Below, in pieces: positions 1 through 4,485 of a DNA stretch of 19,388 bases. The stretch is from Verrucomicrobiaceae bacterium UBA2429 (GTDB lineage Bacteria > Verrucomicrobiota > Verrucomicrobiia > Verrucomicrobiales > Verrucomicrobiaceae). Each line of letters opens with the position of its first letter. The first letter of the stretch is position 1. A program made the position numbers and the translations under genes. The notes beneath the pieces were generated by a model that had not been told where the DNA came from, did no database searches, and saw nothing but the letters and a program-made list of their open reading frames with translations. The stretch is taken from contig DDQZ01000057.1 in assembly GCA_002343505.1 (NCBI GenBank), forward strand, positions 1-19,388. Direction: 5' to 3'.

Positions 1-63
1 CGACGAGCCGGGACCGGTCCCCGATGAGCCGGGACCGGTCCCCGATGAGCCGGGACCGGTCCC
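1..63. repeat. Three 21-bp tandem repeats, each with a 12-bp palindrome
   Basis: Three near-identical 21-bp units occupy 1-21, 22-42 and 43-63. They differ at one base (position 4), and a degenerate fourth unit follows to about 84. Each unit ends in the perfect palindrome gggaccggtccc (10-21, 31-42, 52-63). A period of 21 bp is both seven codons and about two helical turns, so the array can be read as a coding heptapeptide repeat (MSRDRSP in one frame, DEPGPVP in another) or as dyad sites on one DNA face. The array may start before the window. Confidence 0.9.
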
Positions 64-176
64 CGCTGGCCGGGGACGAGGCCCCGATGTTCCAAGAAGC
101 CGCATGGGCGGCCATCTCCCCGGCTTCCGGCTCTGACGCCAAGGCCCTCCGCTTTTTCCCAGCCCCTCATGCCTGA
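3..176 (+). CDS. Possible 3' end of an upstream gene, partial
   Basis: This frame is open from the window edge through the 21-bp repeats, reading a repeated SRDRSPM heptapeptide. It continues as a plausible GC3-rich tail ending FFPAPHA and stops with TGA at 174-176. The stop overlaps the ATG at 169 of the next gene by a few bases, the arrangement expected for translational coupling. A competing frame (from position 2, DEPGPVP repeats, stop at 134-136) is also open but has poorer third-position GC after the repeats. The function cannot be recognised from such a short tail, and the repeat may simply be non-coding. Confidence 0.3.
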   Translation, partial: TSRDRSPMSRDRSPMSRDRSPLAGDEAPMFQEAAWAAISPASGSDAKALRFFPAPHA

Positions 177-1014
177 CTGGTCCCAGCCCGGAATCCTTTG
201 GAATGACGGCAGTTTGTGGTCCCACCCCACGCCGCCGCCAGACCCAACACCCGCCTACCTGAAACCCAAAACCAAACTGAAGCCCATGAAACGTCAAAAG
301 TACTATCCATCAAATCAAGACCAGGAGCCTGAGTGGCTCACGAACTTCGCCTTTGTGCTGCCCCAGCACACGGCCTCCCTCTCGCTCGACTCCGGGACGG
401 TGGAGGAGGCCGTGGCCGACGCGCGCTGGCTGGCCTATATGATCAACGACTGGCTGAGCGTCACGCGCGCCTTCCCCGAGGCCGTCACCAGCGCGCTGAA
501 GGAGGCGCGCACCGGCACGGGCACGGAGGCGCTGGTGCTGCCCGCCCTGGTCGCGCCGCCGCTGCCCGCGGGCGACCCGGATGCCACGCCGCCCATCCCG
601 CCGGTGGTGGCGCGCCCGCCCGGCGCGCTGGACCGCATTTTCCGCCTGGTCAAGGACATCAAAAACAAGCCCGGCTTCACCGAGGCCGTCGGCAACGAGC
701 TGCGCGTGCTGGGCGACAGCTACTCGGAGCCGGACCTGCCGAAGTTCAGCCTCAAGGCCGTCCAGGGCCAGGGCTGCCAGTGCGTGGAGATCCGCTTCTT
801 CAAATACGGCCGCACGGGCGTGTGGATCGAGAGCCGCCGCGGCGGCGGCGCCTGGGAGATGCTGGGCATTGACACCGAGAGCCCCTACCTGGACGAGCGC
901 GCGCTGCTGGCCGCCGGCGTGCCCGAGGTGCGCGAGTACCGCATGCGCTTCTGGCACAAGGGCAGCCCCACCGGCGACTGGACCGACATCGCCAGCATCA
1001 CCGTGGCGCCGTGA
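169..1014 (+). CDS. Hypothetical protein with C-terminal fibronectin-III-like region
   Basis: The 281-residue protein has no signal peptide. Residues 1-39 are a Trp/Pro-rich leader containing WNDGSLW and a PTPPPDP stretch. From Met40 (ATG at 286) begins the main body MKRQKYYPS. It has a helical region of about 40-110, a Pro-rich linker of about 120-150, a helical segment around 155-180 (LDRIFRLVKDIKNKPGF), and a C-terminal beta-rich part (VWIESRRGGGAWEMLGIDT, YRMRFWHKGSPTGDWTDIASITV) that reads like a fibronectin-III-type sandwich. I know similar proteins only as uncharacterised, and I believe they often begin near Met40, so 286 is a real alternative start. No Shine-Dalgarno precedes either ATG. 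The start at 169 overlaps a possible upstream stop at 174-176. The next gene, 1207-1614, carries a collagen-like tail-fibre motif, so a surface or phage-tail-like role is conceivable but unproven. Confidence 0.7.
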   Translation: MPDWSQPGILWNDGSLWSHPTPPPDPTPAYLKPKTKLKPMKRQKYYPSNQDQEPEWLTNFAFVLPQHTASLSLDSGTVEEAVADARWLAYMINDWLSVTRAFPEAVTSALKEARTGTGTEALVLPALVAPPLPAGDPDATPPIPPVVARPPGALDRIFRLVKDIKNKPGFTEAVGNELRVLGDSYSEPDLPKFSLKAVQGQGCQCVEIRFFKYGRTGVWIESRRGGGAWEMLGIDTESPYLDERALLAAGVPEVREYRMRFWHKGSPTGDWTDIASITVAP

Positions 1015-1018
1015 CCGT

Positions 1019-1109
1019 GGCGCGCCGGCTGCGGCCGCGCCTGCAAAGGTGTGGCGGGTTTGAGGGCGGAGGGGCGCCCACTCCCTCAAACCCCGCCGCC
1101 TTGCGGCGG
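1019..1109. repeat. Three consecutive GC-rich hairpins after the gene at 169
   Basis: Beginning five bases after the stop codon, 1019-1024 (ggcgcg) pairs with 1036-1041. Then 1054-1066 (gcgggtttgaggg) pairs with 1083-1096 (ccctcaaaccccgc, one bulged base) around a 16-nt loop. Finally 1093-1099 (ccgccgc) pairs with 1103-1109 across a 3-nt loop. None is followed by a T-run, so these are not typical intrinsic terminators. They resemble a REP-like or other dispersed intergenic element, or an RNA-processing/3'-stability structure between two cotranscribed genes. Confidence 0.7.
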
Positions 1110-1162
1110 CGGCTGCGGCCTCCATCCGGTGGAAAACTGACGTTTTTCCCCCCTCCGTGCCC

Positions 1163-1205
1163 GCATTCCGCATTCCGCAATCCGCATTCCGCATTCCGCA
1201 ATTCC
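1163..1205. repeat. Heptamer tandem repeat (gcattcc) abutting a start codon
   Basis: Five heptamers occupy 1163-1197 (gcattcc, gcattcc, gcaatcc, gcattcc, gcattcc), followed by an eight-base variant gcaattcc to 1205. The ATG of the next gene is at 1207. The array therefore fills the space where a ribosome-binding site would lie, and no purine-rich Shine-Dalgarno is present. Short repeats of this kind are, as I recall, scattered through verrucomicrobial intergenic DNA. Copy number elsewhere in this genome cannot be judged from one window. Confidence 0.85.
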
Positions 1206-1206
1206 C

Positions 1207-1614
1207 ATGTTCGACCCATCCCTCCCGCAGGAAAACACGCCCGTGGATGCCGCGCAGATGCGCGCGCAGCTCACCGGGCTGAAAGACCTCATTGACGCGG
1301 TGCCCGCCATCACCTCCGCGGTGGTGGACGCGGTGGACACGCTGCCGCCCAACGAATCCGCCACCGTGTCGGTGTCCGTCACCGGCACGGTGCTGCACCT
1401 GACCTTCGGCATCCCCCAGGGGGAGCAGGGGGACTCAGGACCGCCGGGGGAGGTGAGCGCGCAGGACCTGGCGGACGGGCTGGAGACGCGCGCGCACGCC
1501 ATCCCCTCGACGGGCACGCTGGACCAGTCGGCGGAGCCGGAGTATTCACCGACGCAGGCGCAGGACATCATCAACACGCTCAACGCGCTGATCACGGCGC
1601 TGAAGGGGAGCTGA
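1207..1614 (+). CDS. Collagen-like, tail-fibre-like small protein
   Basis: The 135-residue acidic protein has no signal peptide. Residues 1-45 are helical (AAQMRAQLTGLKDLIDAVPAITSAVVDAV). Residues 48-68 are a Ser/Thr/Val beta stretch (ESATVSVSVTGTVLHLTFGIP). A short collagen-like run follows with glycine every third residue (G72, G75, G78, G81; QGEQGDSGPPGE), then a helical C-terminus (AQDIINTLNALITALKG). The transition from a beta strand reading LTFGIPQG into Gly-X-Y repeats is seen in phage tail-fibre and minor tail proteins, which trimerise through such segments. No other phage gene is visible here, so a surface-fibre or adhesin role is equally possible. It probably forms a unit with the gene at 169, from which it is separated by 192 nt of hairpins and heptamer repeats. 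Confidence 0.7.
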   Translation: MFDPSLPQENTPVDAAQMRAQLTGLKDLIDAVPAITSAVVDAVDTLPPNESATVSVSVTGTVLHLTFGIPQGEQGDSGPPGEVSAQDLADGLETRAHAIPSTGTLDQSAEPEYSPTQAQDIINTLNALITALKGS

Positions 1615-1656
1615 CTCGTTGGCGCATTTCAGCTTTGCAGGGCGCGGGCTTTCCGC

Positions 1657-1665
1657 TAAAGGAGG
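1657..1665 (+). promoter_or_regulatory. Strong Shine-Dalgarno for the gene at 1669
   Basis: The sequence taaaggagg lies three bases before the ATG at 1669. It is the best anti-16S match in the window and fixes this start. The spacing is shorter than usual, and most other genes here lack any comparable site. Confidence 0.8.
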
Positions 1666-1668
1666 CTC

Positions 1669-2511
1669 ATGTCCGCGCTCGCCAACCTGCCGCACCTCAT
1701 CACGCTGCTCGATGATGAGTCCGAGGTGGTGCGGGAGGCGCTGCAGCGGGAGCTGGGCAGCATCCGCCGGGAGCTTCCCGAGCAGCTCCGGCTCATGCGC
1801 CGCAGGCTGACCCCCGAGGAGGAGGGCCACCTCAACCGCATCCTCGACCCGCTGCGCCAGACCGACCTGGAAAACGCCTGGATGCGCTGGCGCTGGATGG
1901 ACGACCCGACCACGCAGCTCGAGGTGGGCGTGGCGCAAATCTCCGCCTACCTCCACGGCTGGAGCTGCCAGCCGACGGACCTGGGCCGCCGGCTCGACGC
2001 GCTGGCGGATGAGGCCTTCAAGGACCAGGGCCGCATGGACGCGCGCGAGCTGGCGGCGTGGATGTTCGCCTTCCAGCACGGCGGCGCCCGCTTCCGCGGG
2101 AACAACAAGGACTACTACGCGCCCGGCAACAGCGACCTCTTCCAGGTCCTCGACACCGGGCTGGGCAACCCCATCAGCCTCGCCTGCCTCTACCGCCTGC
2201 TCGGCCAGCGCTTCGGCATCGGGATCGGCGGCTGCAACTTCCCCGGCCACTTCCTCGCCCGCGTGGAGACGGACGGCGGGCTTTTCCTCGTGGACTGCTT
2301 CAACCGCGGGCGCTTCATGCCCGCCGCCGACGTGGCCCGCCACCACCCTGCCGCCACTCCGGGAGTGGAGGAGATCATCCGCGAGGCCGCCTCCACCGAG
2401 GCCGTGCTCCTGCGCATCCTGCGCAACCTCGACGAATCCTGCGGACGCGCGCGCGACACCCGCCTGCGCCAGCTCATGCGCCGCCTCGCCGTGAGGCTCA
2501 TGGAGGAATGA
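1669..2511 (+). CDS. SirB1-family transglutaminase-like protein
   Basis: The 280-residue cytoplasmic protein has two parts. The N-terminal half (about 1-150) is helical and HEAT-like (VVREALQRELGSIRRELPEQLRLMRRRLTPEEE). The second part is the Transglut_core2/SirB1 signature: GNPISLACLYRLLGQRFGIGIGG from G166, CNFPGHFL with C189 and H194, and LVDCFNRGR with D209. C173, H194 and D209 sit where a transglutaminase-type Cys-His-Asp triad could form, but many members of this family are thought to be non-catalytic and their substrates are unknown. The start is supported by a strong Shine-Dalgarno at 1657-1665. It converges on the minus-strand nucleotidyltransferase-like gene, with 70 nt between the stops. 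The family assignment is firm and the biological role is not. Confidence 0.9.
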   Translation: MSALANLPHLITLLDDESEVVREALQRELGSIRRELPEQLRLMRRRLTPEEEGHLNRILDPLRQTDLENAWMRWRWMDDPTTQLEVGVAQISAYLHGWSCQPTDLGRRLDALADEAFKDQGRMDARELAAWMFAFQHGGARFRGNNKDYYAPGNSDLFQVLDTGLGNPISLACLYRLLGQRFGIGIGGCNFPGHFLARVETDGGLFLVDCFNRGRFMPAADVARHHPAATPGVEEIIREAASTEAVLLRILRNLDESCGRARDTRLRQLMRRLAVRLMEE

Positions 2512-2513
2512 CC

Positions 2514-2534
2514 CGGCCCGGAGCGCCGTTTTTT
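2514..2534 (+). terminator. Weak candidate intrinsic terminator after the SirB1-like gene
   Basis: Just after the stop codon, cggc (2514-2517) can pair with gccg (2525-2528) over a 7-nt loop, followed directly by six T residues (2529-2534). The stem is only 4 bp, so this is a weak call. A second small hairpin (cccct 2545-2549 with agggg 2554-2558) lies beyond it without a T-run. Confidence 0.35.
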
Positions 2535-2581
2535 GCATCTTCTCCCCCTGCCCAGGGGCCGGCGGTGGTCACGCGGCGGTT

Positions 2582-3193
2582 TCAGCCCTCAGGGTCATTC
2601 AGAATGACATGGAGCCGTGCCGCGAGTTCCTTCGGAAAGCGCCCTGCCCAGCTTTCATCAATGAGGCCGACGGAAAGCAGATCGCGGAGATGCATGCGGT
2701 CCTTGTCGCGGAAGGAGACGAGCTTCATGCGCACGAGGTCCTGCAACGGCACGAGTTCGAAGCCTTCACCCTGCTCGGTCTCGCGCAGTTCGGGTGTGTT
2801 CTCGATGGCGTCCGGCACGGGCTTCTCGCCCGCCCAGAGCACATGCACGGCATCACGCACTTTGGCGTCGGGTCCGTCGAGGAAGACATCCATGGCGCCG
2901 GCTTTGCCGAGTGAGGCGACGCGGCGATGGACAAACCCGGCGGCTTCGAGGGCTTCGCGGGCTTTTTCGGCGTCTTCGCGGCAGAGCAGGATGTCCACAT
3001 CACGCGTGTTTCGCACCGCGCTCTCATCCACACGGGAAACCCAGGCCGCGACGGCATTGCCACCCACTACAGCGTATTGAACACCGAGCTTCTCCAGCGC
3101 GGCGGCTGCGCGTTCGAGGCGTTGTCTGACGTCGTCGATGCCTTTTGCCATGCGTTGCCAGCTTACGGGTTGAAGAGCGATCACGGTGCTCAT
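2582..3193 (-). CDS. Nucleotidyltransferase-fold protein (MNT/AbiEii-like)
   Basis: The 203-residue protein carries the minimal nucleotidyltransferase pattern: VVGGNAVAAW at 42-51, then RDVDIL at 64-69 with the metal-binding aspartates D65 and D67. A helix-rich C-terminal half includes LVRMKLVSFRDKDRMHLRDLLSVGLID, which resembles the conserved Lys/Asp-rich helix of AbiEii and DUF6036-type proteins. I chose MSTVIALQPVSW (ATG at 3191-3193) because this N-terminal phrasing is typical of the family. The frame stays open to 3328, and Met15 (ATG at 3149-3151) is an alternative. There is no Shine-Dalgarno. A promoter-like pair at 3200-3228 would produce a leaderless message. In toxin-antitoxin modules such proteins sit beside a HEPN or AbiEi partner. 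None is present here, so the substrate and role are unknown. Confidence 0.85.
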   Translation of the reverse strand: MSTVIALQPVSWQRMAKGIDDVRQRLERAAAALEKLGVQYAVVGGNAVAAWVSRVDESAVRNTRDVDILLCREDAEKAREALEAAGFVHRRVASLGKAGAMDVFLDGPDAKVRDAVHVLWAGEKPVPDAIENTPELRETEQGEGFELVPLQDLVRMKLVSFRDKDRMHLRDLLSVGLIDESWAGRFPKELAARLHVILNDPEG

Positions 3194-3199
3194 GGTCGA

Positions 3200-3228
3200 G
3201 TGATAGCCGCTTCGGGCAAGGGCGGCAA
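3200..3228 (-). promoter_or_regulatory. Candidate leaderless promoter for the nucleotidyltransferase-like gene
   Basis: Read on the minus strand, TTGCCG (3228-3223) and TATCAC (3205-3200) are separated by exactly 17 bases. The -10 box ends six bases before the ATG at 3193. Initiation would fall at or next to the start codon, which fits the missing ribosome-binding site. The box matches are moderate (3/6 and 4/6 to the sigma-70 consensus). Confidence 0.35.
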
Positions 3229-3330
3229 CCGGGATGATGCGCGGCTGGCGGGACATGGCGGCGGTCTTTTTCCACTCCCATCGAAACAGCAGGCCCGATA
3301 GCCGGCGCGGCTGCGGCCGTTTACTCACGC

Positions 3331-4455
3331 ATGAAATCCGCGCCCATCCTCCTCGCCCTCGCCGGCGTCACCGCGCTCGCCGCCACGAAGCCGAAGCCGG
3401 AATTCCAATACCAGAGCGAGGGCATCGCCATCCCCGTCCCCACCGCCGAGGAGCCGAAGGCGGCCGCCTTCGGGCCGGAGAGCATCCGCGCCGCCGCCCG
3501 CTACATGGAGGATGGGGCGCTCTCCTGGGTGCGTGAAAAATCCTGCGTCAACTGCCACACCACCGGCCCCTACCTGAGCGAGCGCCCCGCGCTCAGCCCC
3601 TGGCTGGGCAAACCCTCGGAGGAGGTGCTGGCGAATTTCATCGAGGCCGTGCCGGAGCAGGTCAAGCCGCAGCAGGAGACCGAGAAGGACGGCCACCGCT
3701 ACCACGCCGGCTCATGGACGAGCATCTGGCGCTCGCTCGGCCTGGCCGAGTGGGACAGGCATGTCACCGGCGCGCTCAGCCCGCACACGGACCTCTCCCT
3801 GCGCGAGATGTTCGAGCGGCAGTCCGCCAGCGGCGCCTTCGTCAGCTATGGCGAGGTGGAGATCCCCCACATCACCACCGACTTCGAACTCACCTTGCAG
3901 GCCGCCCGCGCCGTCACCGCCGCTCCGGGCTGGCTGGAAAAACAAACCGACGCCGCGCTGCTAGCCCGGATCGGAAAAATGAAGGACTGGCTGCGTGACG
4001 CGCCGCCGAAGAACGACTTCGACCGCGTGCTCCGCCTCCAGCTCGCCCATTACTTTCCCGGCCTGGTCACGCCGGCGCAGACCGGGTCCGCGCTGGCCCT
4101 GCTCGCGGCGAAGCAGCACGCCGACGGCGGCTGGTCCACGCGGGATTTCTCCGCCGTCGAGGACTGGCACTACAAGATGAGCGAGACGGTGCTCAAGCTC
4201 ATCGCCAGCCTGCCGGACGCCGCGCGTCCGGAGAGCGACCCCTACATGACCGCGCTGGCCATCGTGCTCATGCGCCAGAGCGGCGTGCCCGCCGGCGACG
4301 AGCGCGTGCGGCGCGGCATCGCCTGGCTCAAGGGTGAGCAGCGCGCCAGCGGGCGCTGGTGGATGCACTCCCTCTACCGGGGCAACTACCACTACATCAC
4401 CTACATCGCCACGGCGCAGGCGCTCAAGGCGCTGGCCTTGTGCGGGGAGCTTTGA
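3331..4455 (+). CDS. Exported CXXCH protein with squalene-cyclase-like repeats
   Basis: The 374-residue protein begins with a short signal peptide (MKSAPILLALAGVTALAA, cleavage near residue 18). A single haem-c attachment motif CVNCH lies at 72-76. From about residue 110 onward there are alpha-helical repeats of the terpenoid-cyclase/prenyltransferase alpha-alpha toroid type: ADGGWSTRDFSAVEDWHYKMSETVLKLIASL, MTALAIVLMRQSGV, RRGIAWLKGEQRASGRWWMHSL and ITYIATAQALKALALCG. The QxxxGxW-like pattern is degenerate, and no DxDD cyclase acid motif is visible, so terpene cyclisation is not supported. The covalent haem suggests a periplasmic electron-transfer or substrate-binding role. Such proteins are, as I recall, common and uncharacterised in planctomycetes and verrucomicrobia. 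It diverges from the nucleotidyltransferase-like gene and converges on the SNF2 helicase gene (30-nt gap). No Shine-Dalgarno precedes the ATG. Confidence 0.85.
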   Translation: MKSAPILLALAGVTALAATKPKPEFQYQSEGIAIPVPTAEEPKAAAFGPESIRAAARYMEDGALSWVREKSCVNCHTTGPYLSERPALSPWLGKPSEEVLANFIEAVPEQVKPQQETEKDGHRYHAGSWTSIWRSLGLAEWDRHVTGALSPHTDLSLREMFERQSASGAFVSYGEVEIPHITTDFELTLQAARAVTAAPGWLEKQTDAALLARIGKMKDWLRDAPPKNDFDRVLRLQLAHYFPGLVTPAQTGSALALLAAKQHADGGWSTRDFSAVEDWHYKMSETVLKLIASLPDAARPESDPYMTALAIVLMRQSGVPAGDERVRRGIAWLKGEQRASGRWWMHSLYRGNYHYITYIATAQALKALALCGEL

Positions 4456-4485
4456 TGGGGCGCGAACCGGCCGGAGGGCGGCCTT

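Noticed and set aside
998..1295. Short open frames on both strands through the hairpin/heptamer spacer, translating as RNAECG or HSAFRNP repeats
   Set aside because: The peptides are direct translations of the heptamer array and hairpins. Such frames are artefacts of the repeat.
1..1614. Prophage
   Set aside because: Only a collagen-like tail-fibre motif hints at phage. There is no integrase, capsid, terminase, portal, lysis gene or attachment site in the window.
2582..3193. Toxin-antitoxin module
   Set aside because: Only the nucleotidyltransferase-like half is present. No HEPN, AbiEi or other partner frame was found on either strand nearby.
3331..4455. Squalene-hopene cyclase
   Set aside because: It is too short (374 residues against about 630), exported, lacks the DxDD motif, and carries a CXXCH motif instead.
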